A DNA stretch of 45,191 bases, taken from contig SVSD01000014.1 of assembly GCA_015064485.1 (NCBI GenBank), positions 1-45,191 of the forward strand, given 5' to 3'. The DNA comes from Oscillospiraceae bacterium. GTDB taxonomy: Bacteria > Bacillota > Clostridia > Oscillospirales > CAG-382. A program made the position numbers and the translations under genes. The number at the start of each line of letters is the position of its first letter. The first letter of the stretch is position 1. Positions 16,801 to 24,128 of this stretch are shown here, in pieces. Below the pieces are notes generated by a model that had not been told where the DNA came from, ran no database searches, and saw only the letters and a program-made list of their open reading frames with translations.

Positions 16801-19736
16801 AATGTTGTATCAGAGCCGAGAATAACAGCATTTGAAGAGGGGATATTTAATTCTGCCGAGGAGGATTTTTCTCCGCTGATAAGTATCGGATAATTACAGG
16901 AGCCGAGAGTGCCGGAAACATCGATTTTATCAAGGACAAAGATAACGCCGCCGGTGTTTCTGAGCTTTTCAAGCGCTTTTGCCATTGTTGTGGGACTTCC
17001 TGCTTTTCCTGCGTTAGTATCAAGACCGTCTGATTTTACATATATCGCATTTTGAGTTCCTGTTCTGGGGAAAGCTATGCTTACACTGTAGGTATCCCCG
17101 TCTTTCACAGCATTATAAGACTGTCCGTTAACAACAAAAGAGATGTTATCCGAAACGACTTCATTATAGAATTCCAGAGATATCTTTGCAGTATAATTTT
17201 GGCCTGCCTTAAATTCTTCTGCTTCGCCGTTTCTGCCAAGCCATACTATTGTTGCAAAATAGCCGTCTGTTGTGATGAGTCTTTTTTCAGCCTTATGTCC
17301 GACTATAGGGGAGGGTATCTCAAAACTAAAGGATGTCTGACCGATAGCAACTTCTTTTCCGGGAAGCGTTATATTGCCTTGACCGTAATAGTATGTTTTT
17401 CCGCCGGTTACGACCTGTACCATTGCGTCTGATTTTTCGCAGGTGACATTAACAGCGCCCCGAATGGTATCGCCGTTTTCGTCGGCAGCCGGAAGGACAG
17501 TTACTTTGTCGGAGGCGGAGATGAAGTATTTTCCGCCGTTTACATCGGGAAGTTCTTCCTCAGGGGGATATGAGGACTTTTCATCGGTTATTATAAGAAG
17601 GGAGCCGCCGATTTCGGTAACTCTTTCTGTGGTAACAGAAGAAAGACTGCTGTTTTTGAGATTTACAATAACACTTCCGCCGATACTTGCGTGTGCATCG
17701 TTTCCTGTATATCCGTCAAAGCCGAGATTGAGGTTAAAACCGTCTGTGTTTTCAAGATTGAGGGTTATATTGCCCGAAACACCAACGCAAGTCTGTGTAA
17801 AATATGCGCCGCCGAAATATACCTTGTCGAACTGACCGCTCTTTATTGTACAGTTGATATCGGTCGAAGTTTTTGCTTCGTATCCGGCGTGCAATTCGAT
17901 ACCCTTGCCGTTTATGGGTTCAAGTCCCTCACCAAACACAACATCGTGGCAGTTTGTTGCGATGAATTTGTACTGGGTACTTGCAAGTCCCATATGTTCA
18001 AATGTAACATCACTGTTCAAGACAAGGGAATCGGTATTCTTAAGCGAACCGCCTCTGCCTTCGCCTGTTATTGTAAGGCGGTAGCCGTACTGGGGCATAG
18101 AAAAACCTTTTGTTGTTTCAATAGCGGATTGCAAAACTATTTTTGAAAGATTGTTGTCATATGCTACCTGAGCCGCTTTTTCAAAAGTCTTAAGGGGAGC
18201 ATATTCCGAAAAGCCTGTATTTGTATCATCGCCTGTCGAACAGACATATACTGCCTGTTTTTGAGATGTAGGTGTAAAGAGGGCTGTATAATTTACATTT
18301 GCCGTTGCAAGAACCTTTTCACCTGTGGCATATATATTTTCGCCGTCCGACCAGCCGCTGAAATAATTGTCTTTTTTTGTAACTGTACAAAGGGGGAGGG
18401 TGTAATATGTATTTCCGTCAGCGACAATATTATCCGCCGCCTTTTTTGCGCCGTCTTTGAATGTGGCGGTAAATTTCATTCCCTCGTAGGGGTTTAAAAA
18501 TTCTATCAGCAAGACATCAGAACTTTGGGGAAGATCATAATATCCGTGTTCGTTTTTGGTAAAGAAATCGCCGGCAACTTCGCAGGGAGCAAGCAGGGGA
18601 TCGTCCGAAACAATATCAAACCCGAGAAGTGCGCCTGTGTTTCCCGAAGAGGACTCGGCATAAACAGGAGTTGCTTTTCCTTGGTATACGGAAATCCAAT
18701 AATCAAAAGAGGTTGCCGTAACTTCGGGAAGATATCCGTCATTTTCAATGTGATTAAAGATTATGGCGGTTGTACCTTTATCCATACTTCCGAAATCGTC
18801 TTGCTGAGTTACCGATACAGACGAAATGTTAGAGCCGTTTTCCTTGAGCTGTGCCGCATCAAAGATAAGGGCTGTATTTCCGATTTTTGTTCCGTCGTTG
18901 GAGTATTGGTTGTAATCTCCGAGCTTGATGTCGCTTGAGAAATTACCGCCATAGAAGTTGAATACCACATTACCGTTGATGTTTCCGCCATATGTGCTTC
19001 CGGTGTGAATTTTGTTGTAGTTTCCGCCGAAGATGTTATAAGTAACATCACCGTTAAGAGTCTGGTAAGTGCCTCTCAAGCCGTTGCGGACTATACCGAA
19101 CAAATCTTTATATGTTCCGGCATAAAGGTCAAACTGAACATTTCCGTTTACAGTGTACTGTCCGCCGTAGTTTGCGACAGGAGCAATCATTGTTATGGTA
19201 GCGTCGCTGTCCTTGATAACATAATGGGAATCGCCCGTAAAAGCGGTATCCATACCGATATAAAGACCTGACTGTGTGTTGCTGTAGGTATCGCTCAATA
19301 CAGTTTTACAGCTGTCTTCTATTGTAATTGTACATCCTCTTGCAGATATCCATCTTTCGTCCTGAGCGTACGGTTTTATAGTAATATTTTCAAAAACCAC
19401 ATCTCTTTTGAAATTTGTATTTTCGGAGCCAAAGACAACTCTGTCTGATGTACCGTTTAAGCCTTTAATTGTGACTGTTCCGTTTTCGGCTGTATCATTT
19501 CCGAAAACTGCGGGAAGTGTTGCATCTCCCGAAATGTAGATTGTTCCTTGTGATTTTCCGAGTTTTACAAGCGCCGCCTCAATTGTTGTGCGTACTTTAT
19601 CGGATGATATTCCCGAAATTTCACCGCTTGAAGAAGCATAAACCACATTAGTTTCTTCAGCGAAAGTTATAGGACAAGACATCATTCCTAAAACAAATGT
19701 CAAGGCAAGGAAGATGCTGAGAAGTCTTTTTTTCAT
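13887..19736 (-). CDS. Giant secreted multi-module right-handed beta-helix protein
   Basis: A 1949-residue secreted protein. A signal peptide occupies residues 1-26 (basic MKKR, hydrophobic core, TFAEE). Four modules open with a VYxxSxxGxDxNxG-type strand followed by beta-helix repeats, at about residues 31, 495, 896 and 1503; the last and longest (1503-1949) resembles pectate-lyase-like or alginate-lyase-like domains with NxI/V turns. InlB-B-type repeats (GYIFEGWYAD...F.AKY) lie at about 415-490 and 1245-1280. Residues 1290-1440 form a separate domain that recurs in the LRR protein at 27322. No LPxTG or membrane anchor is seen at the C-terminus. Polysaccharide binding or cleavage is likely, but the substrate is unknown. 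The ATG follows AAAAGGAG. Confidence 0.9.
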   Translation of the reverse strand: MKKRLLSIFLALTFVLGMMSCPITFAEETNVVYASSSGEISGISSDKVRTTIEAALVKLGKSQGTIYISGDATLPAVFGNDTAENGTVTIKGLNGTSDRVVFGSENTNFKRDVVFENITIKPYAQDERWISARGCTITIEDSCKTVLSDTYSNTQSGLYIGMDTAFTGDSHYVIKDSDATITMIAPVANYGGQYTVNGNVQFDLYAGTYKDLFGIVRNGLRGTYQTLNGDVTYNIFGGNYNKIHTGSTYGGNINGNVVFNFYGGNFSSDIKLGDYNQYSNDGTKIGNTALIFDAAQLKENGSNISSVSVTQQDDFGSMDKGTTAIIFNHIENDGYLPEVTATSFDYWISVYQGKATPVYAESSSGNTGALLGFDIVSDDPLLAPCEVAGDFFTKNEHGYYDLPQSSDVLLIEFLNPYEGMKFTATFKDGAKKAADNIVADGNTYYTLPLCTVTKKDNYFSGWSDGENIYATGEKVLATANVNYTALFTPTSQKQAVYVCSTGDDTNTGFSEYAPLKTFEKAAQVAYDNNLSKIVLQSAIETTKGFSMPQYGYRLTITGEGRGGSLKNTDSLVLNSDVTFEHMGLASTQYKFIATNCHDVVFGEGLEPINGKGIELHAGYEAKTSTDINCTIKSGQFDKVYFGGAYFTQTCVGVSGNITLNLENTDGFNLNLGFDGYTGNDAHASIGGSVIVNLKNSSLSSVTTERVTEIGGSLLIITDEKSSYPPEEELPDVNGGKYFISASDKVTVLPAADENGDTIRGAVNVTCEKSDAMVQVVTGGKTYYYGQGNITLPGKEVAIGQTSFSFEIPSPIVGHKAEKRLITTDGYFATIVWLGRNGEAEEFKAGQNYTAKISLEFYNEVVSDNISFVVNGQSYNAVKDGDTYSVSIAFPRTGTQNAIYVKSDGLDTNAGKAGSPTTMAKALEKLRNTGGVIFVLDKIDVSGTLGSCNYPILISGEKSSSAELNIPSSNAVILGSDTTFENIKITMGLYSHINDDGHKLTLDDSVIIDDGKILHFGTYGLNDIEESYGFVGRQSTFELVSMGGAYNTYDGRFIEKDLALEISGIVREMRFSLDSYESWHKGALLKGNVLITMNDGSKIDAFGINPQAPLTLSENSAVHFILNGNASIPEMSEDIVPSNKLYTVKTTGAGKVLHALDENGKSVAGTFDIIPDEGYAALIQIGDESRYFPASRHTFQPGKTVNVMFVEYENPNTECVIYTDGGKLYGGIFELDGNNDIIFTNAPEKKGYIFEGWYADSAFTKVIENGSSADTQKAFYAKYIPVSFDTAKEEFVVKGAQIRLPSDEKEQGLRYIIALDKDVISKIAAISDKNSSLTQGVNDDVSYGACVLPALYLGNSRLENNSEYIYEGNTYYSKGIPAKKLFGTTDDKIYYTVCITGIASERYDNKYMVAPYLTYYTRSGNKVTVYGDVYGTAVIPVAFEMLDQGKETADTNTYLRENIMPLYAQNRGIEVISPNDLKAINDNTQSYKDAVLESENISLSDITGTVYYVSNNGNDKNDGKKNIFGTIKPWKTISKVNSADLKPGDAVLFERGGEFRGKITAKEGVTYSAYGTGDKPIINGSERDYADSALWLETSFENVYKYNGTIGGDVGLIAFDHSRTPGDYDELYSSKRISGVEYDGKVFTEQSDLSGDLEFYHDKTTNYLYLYSKDGNPGDRFYHIEIATTGNLVNVTVPDVTVDNLHFRYGGAHGVGGSGSDAVFDENGSFSGMTGCSNLKVTNCIFAWIGGSILDGTTRFGNAVEIYGSCDGYTVENNWIYQIYDTGITHQLSSERCEDSMMQNINYSDNLVEYCHWSIEFYNQPCCGNHKRIVRNVLVSGNILRMGGYGWGSTLRQSSATLYNSFGLSNVAEETQNFKTNNNIFFRCTGPIYRFYSNASERNLTFDGNTHIQDYEAPFSWYCGKDYYYSDKDLYIGEGLQIDDANAVSHFYAP

Positions 19737-19774
19737 ATTAATTCTCCTTTTGCTTGGTTATAATACCGTTTAAA

Positions 19775-20464
19775 TCAGTTTTCTTCGGGATCTGTAAGAT
19801 TTGCAAGTCCGATAACGCTGTCGACAGGGAGCGAAAACACAGCCGCTTTTGCATCTGTTGCAGGGCCTGCCTTTTCAACTATTGCCTGCATAATTTTATC
19901 TTTGTCGGCTTTTCTTGAAACGATATATATCATTTCTTTTTCTGTTGCAATAGAAACGCCGAAAAATTTAGCGGTAAATTCGTTTGCCGTTCCTTTTCCG
20001 TGAACTACTGTGCCGCCGCCGGCACCGGCTCCTCTTGCCGCATCCATGACAAGGTCTGTACAGCCCTTTTCGGCAATTGCAATTATTAAAGCATAAGACA
20101 TTTCGTTCATTTTCTTCACCTCATCGGTTTTGTTTTGCTGACCTTCTGTAAGATATTTAAGGCCGGCGTTACCTGCTATACTTCCGAGCGGAACTGTAAT
20201 GGCGATACCTGTGCCGGGAAGACCGATACCCATTTTTGTGAGTAATCCGTTCATAATTTTTTGAACATTGTCCCTTGCGACAAGCATCTGAAACATCACT
20301 TTTTCGTTTTCTTCGATTCCGAGGTAATCTATCATACTTTTACTTGCTGTTCCTTTGCAGAAAGAAGTAAAAACCGTCGTTACCCCGTTCTTTTTATAAT
20401 AATCCATATACTGCTTTTCAAGGTCGCTTCGCAGTATATTTACAAGAAGGCTGTATTTGCTCAA
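19775..20464 (-). CDS. PII-like signalling protein, tandem duplicated
   Basis: A 229-residue soluble protein with two PII-like ferredoxin-fold halves. The second half shows the recognisable pattern of a Gly-rich loop (GAGAGGGTVVHGKG) followed by EKEMIYIVSRKADKDKIMQAI, equivalent to the T-loop/B-loop region and the C-terminal strand of GlnB-type proteins. Classical PII proteins are about 112 residues and sense ATP/ADP and 2-oxoglutarate. The TTG start overlaps the stop of the DUF1538 gene (TTGA) and has GGAGGAAG ahead of it, so the two are translationally coupled and probably form a regulator/transporter pair (inference). Confidence 0.82.
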   Translation of the reverse strand: MSKYSLLVNILRSDLEKQYMDYYKKNGVTTVFTSFCKGTASKSMIDYLGIEENEKVMFQMLVARDNVQKIMNGLLTKMGIGLPGTGIAITVPLGSIAGNAGLKYLTEGQQNKTDEVKKMNEMSYALIIAIAEKGCTDLVMDAARGAGAGGGTVVHGKGTANEFTAKFFGVSIATEKEMIYIVSRKADKDKIMQAIVEKAGPATDAKAAVFSLPVDSVIGLANLTDPEEN

Positions 20465-22008
20465 AACTCTTCCTCCATTTCAATAATACTTGTGTCGGAG
20501 CAAAGCTCGTAAAGCTCTGACTTTCTCTTTTCAAGAGCTCTGTTTTTAAGAGTATATATAAGTCCGAGCACCTGTATTGTAATAAGGGGCGTCATCGCAA
20601 CCATCGCAACAACTCCGAAGGCATAAGATGCCATATCCCTTCCGATTGCACCGCATGCGCCGGTTGCAAGAGGAAGAAGAAAGGTCGCCGTCATCGGTCC
20701 CGAAGCAACGCCACCCGAGTCAAAGGCGATTGCCGTAAATATGGGGGGAGTAATAAACGAAAGGATTATCGCAAGAAGATATCCGGGCAAAAGCATATAC
20801 ATAACAGGAATCCCGCAAACGATTCGGAGCATCGCAAGACCTACAGAAACAGAAACTCCGACAGAAAGACTTGCCGAAAGAGCTTTTGGTGCGATCGCGC
20901 CCGAGGTTATCTCGTGTACCTGCTTATTGAGAACATGAACTGCAGGCTCCGCAGCAACTATAAAGTATCCGATTATCATACCGATGGGAATGATGATCCA
21001 GTTATAAGAAAGTTCTCCGAGTTTTGCTCCGATGAAATTTCCCATAGGCATAAAGCCCACATTTGCTCCGCAAAGGAAGATAACAAGTCCCACATAGGTA
21101 TATACAAACCCTACACCTATTCTGATCAGATTGTCTTTTTTAAGCTTTATCTTGAATATCTGAAATACAAGAAAGAATATCATAATAGGCAAAAGTGCAA
21201 CAGATACTTCCTTTATGTATTCGGGAAGCTCATGGGAAAACATCTGCCAAAGCTCTTTTGACGATTCAATATTAAGCACAAGCTGAGTTACGGCGGTCTT
21301 AGTGTTTTCCACATTTGCAGTCATACCGAGAATCATAACGGCAATAATTGGTCCTGCCGAGCAAAGAGCAACAAGCCCGAACGAGTCATTTTCCGCGTTT
21401 TTATCGGCACGGATAGAAGCCACACCGACGCCCAGCGCCATAATAAACGGAACTGTCATAGGTCCTGTTGTAACTCCGCCCGAATCAAAGGCGACCGGCA
21501 AGAATTCGCCGGGAACAAAAAGTGCGAGGATAAAAACTATAGCGTATGTAAGAATAAGAATATACGAAAGACGCATACCGAAAAGAATTCTTAACATCGC
21601 AAGTACAAGAAACACACCGACACCTACCGAAACCGCACCGATTATTATAAAATTATCGATACCGTTTACCTGTTGTGCAAGAACGGTAAGGTCCGGCTCT
21701 GCGATTGTAATTACTGCTCCGACAAGAAAGCTTATGAAAGCGATAAACCAAAGCCTTCTTGACTTTGTGACAGCAGAACCTACATATTCACCCACAGGGG
21801 TCATAGAAATATCCGTTCCGAGTGTAAACATCGACATTCCGAGTATTACCATAACTGTTCCGATAACAAACGCCATCAGAATATCAACGGGTACGGGAAG
21901 TATCGTAAAGCAGAGAATAAAAACTATTCCTGCAATGGGAAGCACAGACGCCAGAGACTCTTTGAATTTTTGCATCAGTACCGTCTTGTTTTTAAATTTT
22001 AAACTCAA
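20461..22008 (-). CDS. DUF1538 integral membrane protein (putative transporter)
   Basis: A 515-residue polytopic membrane protein built from two homologous halves. Each half repeats a GMSMFTLG / GANVGFMP-like turn, an AEPDLTVL / AEPAVHVL motif, and AFDSGGVTTGPMT / AFDSGGVASGPMT. Such an inverted or direct repeat is the usual architecture of secondary transporters, but the substrate of DUF1538 proteins is not known to me. An ATG at 22023 is possible, but its own first codons are the GGAGG site that lies seven bases before the TTG at 22008, so TTG is the likely start. The PII-like gene overlaps its stop. Confidence 0.88.
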   Translation of the reverse strand: MSLKFKNKTVLMQKFKESLASVLPIAGIVFILCFTILPVPVDILMAFVIGTVMVILGMSMFTLGTDISMTPVGEYVGSAVTKSRRLWFIAFISFLVGAVITIAEPDLTVLAQQVNGIDNFIIIGAVSVGVGVFLVLAMLRILFGMRLSYILILTYAIVFILALFVPGEFLPVAFDSGGVTTGPMTVPFIMALGVGVASIRADKNAENDSFGLVALCSAGPIIAVMILGMTANVENTKTAVTQLVLNIESSKELWQMFSHELPEYIKEVSVALLPIMIFFLVFQIFKIKLKKDNLIRIGVGFVYTYVGLVIFLCGANVGFMPMGNFIGAKLGELSYNWIIIPIGMIIGYFIVAAEPAVHVLNKQVHEITSGAIAPKALSASLSVGVSVSVGLAMLRIVCGIPVMYMLLPGYLLAIILSFITPPIFTAIAFDSGGVASGPMTATFLLPLATGACGAIGRDMASYAFGVVAMVAMTPLITIQVLGLIYTLKNRALEKRKSELYELCSDTSIIEMEEEF

Positions 22009-22046
22009 ATAAACGCCTCCCATACTAAATTCTACCTATTAATTTA

Positions 22047-22075
22047 ATTATACCCCTTTGATTTGCTTTTGGCAA
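22047..22075 (-). promoter_or_regulatory. Sigma-A promoter of the DUF1538/PII-like pair
   Basis: TTGCCA (22070-22075), 17-bp spacer and TATAAT (22047-22052) on the minus strand, 38 nt before the TTG start. Confidence 0.8.
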
Positions 22076-22105
22076 TAGGGTATATGTTAACAAATTATTA
22101 AAACA

Positions 22106-22127
22106 GCTGTGGTTTTTGCCCCACAGC
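22106..22127 (-). terminator. Terminator after recX
   Basis: GCTGTGG pairs with CCACAGC around an 8-base loop, followed on the minus strand by TGTTTTAAT. It lies 24 nt after the recX stop. Confidence 0.7.
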
Positions 22128-22151
22128 CGTCATTTTATACAGTTTTCGTTT

Positions 22152-22820
22152 TCAAAAATCCGACACAATTTCGTCAAAAAGAGTATTTATTTCATCAAAA
22201 CCGTAGCCGTATCGCAAAAGCTTGTCGGAAAGCTTCTTTTTTTCTTCCCAACAAGTCGGATCCTTTCCTTTGGATACCTTTTCGTAAAGCCTTTTTAAGT
22301 TTTCATCAAAATCAATTTCTGCTTCCTCTACTGTCGAAACACAAAGGTCATACGGAATTCCTTTTGCAAGAAGCTCCTGAATGAGCCTTCTTTTTCCGAA
22401 AAGTTTTGAGTTTGCCATAAGCTCGCAGGCTCGTTTTGCATATCTTTCATCCGAAAGATAGCCGTTTTTCTTAAGTATTTCGAATGCCGAATCTATTGCT
22501 TCTTTCGAGTATCCTTTTAATTTCAGCTTTGAACGGAGAGTTTTTTCGCTTTTATCGTTTATTCCGAGAAGGTAAACAGAGTATTTTATGGCTTTGAGCT
22601 TTTCTGCCATATGTTCAAGAGTGCATACTGCACTATCGTCGGCATATATTGGGAGCATATCGCAAATATGTCCCGATTTTATGAGGGGGAGAGATTCTTC
22701 GCCGAAAAAATCATTTGCAAAAGCAAAAAGGTCGGCGCGTGTTATATCATAATATCCCGTATCTGTACCGATCGTAGCTTCATTCCCCGAACCTGTAAAA
22801 ACTATGCTTTTTATGTCCAT
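22152..22820 (-). CDS. recX: Regulatory protein RecX
   Basis: A 222-residue RecX protein of helical repeats, with the family pattern LRSKLKLKGYSKEAIDSAFEILKKNGYLSDERYAKR in the middle (quoted in parts: LRSKLKLKGYS, LKKNGYLSDERYAKR). RecX binds RecA filaments and inhibits their growth. It is longer than the E. coli protein (166 residues), as is usual in Firmicutes. It lies directly downstream of recA, 66 nt away, separated by a perfect 10-bp hairpin that may set its expression relative to recA. Confidence 0.92.
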   Translation of the reverse strand: MDIKSIVFTGSGNEATIGTDTGYYDITRADLFAFANDFFGEESLPLIKSGHICDMLPIYADDSAVCTLEHMAEKLKAIKYSVYLLGINDKSEKTLRSKLKLKGYSKEAIDSAFEILKKNGYLSDERYAKRACELMANSKLFGKRRLIQELLAKGIPYDLCVSTVEEAEIDFDENLKRLYEKVSKGKDPTCWEEKKKLSDKLLRYGYGFDEINTLFDEIVSDF

Positions 22821-22844
22821 AAAAACCTCTTGTTATATCAAACA

Positions 22845-22870
22845 GGGCTGTAAAATTGCATTTACAGCCC
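22845..22870 (-). terminator. Perfect hairpin between recA and recX (partial terminator/attenuator)
   Basis: A 10-bp perfect stem, GGGCTGTAAA / TTTACAGCCC, with a 6-base loop, located in the 66-nt gap. The following minus-strand sequence (TGTTTGAT) is only a weak U-run, so readthrough to recX is likely. Confidence 0.65.
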
Positions 22871-22886
22871 GATTTATTATTAAAGC

Positions 22887-23975
22887 TTATTCTCCGAATT
22901 CTTCGGTAACGATAATTCCGCCTTCCGTATCATCATCTTCTTTTAAAGTGTCAAAATCGATATCGGAAGCCTTTGCCTTGATCTTTTCTTCGATCTCTCT
23001 TGCAAATTCGGGGTTTGATTCAAGATATTCTCTGGCCTTATCTCTTCCTTGTGCGATTCTTTCATCTCCGTAGTATATCCAGGAACCGCTCTTTCCGAGG
23101 ATTTCAAGCTGAAGACCGATGTCGAGAATTTCGCTCATCTTGGAAATTCCCTTGCCGTACAAAACATCAAATTCCGCGACTTTGAAGGGGGATGCGACTT
23201 TGTTTTTAACAACCTTACAGCGTGTACGGTTTCCGATAACCTCGGTTCCTTCTTTTATAGGCTGACCCTTGCGGATGTCGATACGGACGGATGCGTAGAA
23301 TTTAAGAGCTACACCGCCTGTTGTGGTTTCGGGATTTCCGTAGATTACACCTATTTTCTGACGGAGCTGGTTTATAAAAATAACGATACAGTTGGATTTT
23401 GCAACAGCACCCGAAAGCTTTCTCAAAGCCTGGGACATAAGGCGGGCGTGCTGACCCATATGGCTTTCGCCCATATCGCCTTCGATTTCGGATTTGGGAA
23501 CAAGAGCCGCTACCGAGTCAACTACAACAATATCAATAGCTCCCGAGCGTACAAGCGCTTCTGTGATTTCAAGAGCCTGTTCGCCGCAGTCGGGCTGGGA
23601 TACCAAAAGTTCGTCGATGTTTACGCCAAGAGCCTTTGCGTATACAGGGTCAAGCGCGTGTTCTGCATCAATAAAAGCTGCTTCTCCGCCCATCTTCTGA
23701 ACTTCAGCGATCGCATGAAGGGTAAGGGTCGTTTTACCGGAGGATTCGGGACCGTATATTTCGATAATTCTTCCTCTGGGAAGACCGCCGATACCGAGCG
23801 CAAGGTCGAGTGTAAGTGAGCCTGTGGGAACTGCGCTGACATTCATCGACGCATTTTCACCAAGCTTCATAATGGCACCCTTGCCGTAATCTTTTTCTAT
23901 TCTCGCAAGTGTTGTCGCAAGGGCAGCTTTTCTGTCCTGCGGCATCGCTTCTTTTTTTGTTTCTTTCTTTGCCAT
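22887..23975 (-). CDS. recA: Recombinase RecA
   Basis: A 362-residue RecA with Walker A GPESSGKT (75-82), Walker B and the conserved [11 protein letters not shown] and ETTTGG loops for DNA binding. It catalyses strand exchange and drives LexA self-cleavage in the SOS response. The Lys-rich N-terminal tail and acidic C-terminal tail are typical. The upstream ATG at 23987 sits on the ribosome binding site itself (GAAAGGATGG), so the ATG at 23975 is preferred. Its promoter carries a LexA box. Confidence 0.97.
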   Translation of the reverse strand: MAKKETKKEAMPQDRKAALATTLARIEKDYGKGAIMKLGENASMNVSAVPTGSLTLDLALGIGGLPRGRIIEIYGPESSGKTTLTLHAIAEVQKMGGEAAFIDAEHALDPVYAKALGVNIDELLVSQPDCGEQALEITEALVRSGAIDIVVVDSVAALVPKSEIEGDMGESHMGQHARLMSQALRKLSGAVAKSNCIVIFINQLRQKIGVIYGNPETTTGGVALKFYASVRIDIRKGQPIKEGTEVIGNRTRCKVVKNKVASPFKVAEFDVLYGKGISKMSEILDIGLQLEILGKSGSWIYYGDERIAQGRDKAREYLESNPEFAREIEEKIKAKASDIDFDTLKEDDDTEGGIIVTEEFGE

Positions 23976-24025
23976 TTTAGGTTCCATCCTTTCAAATCAC
24001 GCATTTTAATGTGCGCAGAGTCGGT

Positions 24026-24037
24026 GAACATATGTTT
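24026..24037. promoter_or_regulatory. LexA (SOS) box of recA
   Basis: GAACATATGTTT, one base short of the perfect Firmicute core GAACATATGTTC, lying just downstream of the -10 element so that LexA would cover the transcription start. The same 13 bases (GAACATATGTTTT) recur at 33498. Confidence 0.88.
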
Positions 24038-24043
24038 TAAATA

Positions 24044-24072
24044 AGTATACCACACATTTTTTCGTATGTCAA
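24044..24072 (-). promoter_or_regulatory. Sigma-A promoter of recA
   Basis: TTGACA (24067-24072), 17-bp spacer and TATACT (24044-24049) on the minus strand, about 70 nt ahead of the recA start. Confidence 0.9.
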
Positions 24073-24128
24073 CCGCTTTTTCTTTGCACATATATATTAT
24101 CACAGCAAGTGTCCGATAAAAAGGTCAG

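Noticed and set aside
21302-22012. 236-codon + strand frame inside the DUF1538 gene
   Set aside because: Shadow of a membrane protein gene; the peptide is Thr/Pro/Ile-rich without known motifs and lacks initiation signals.
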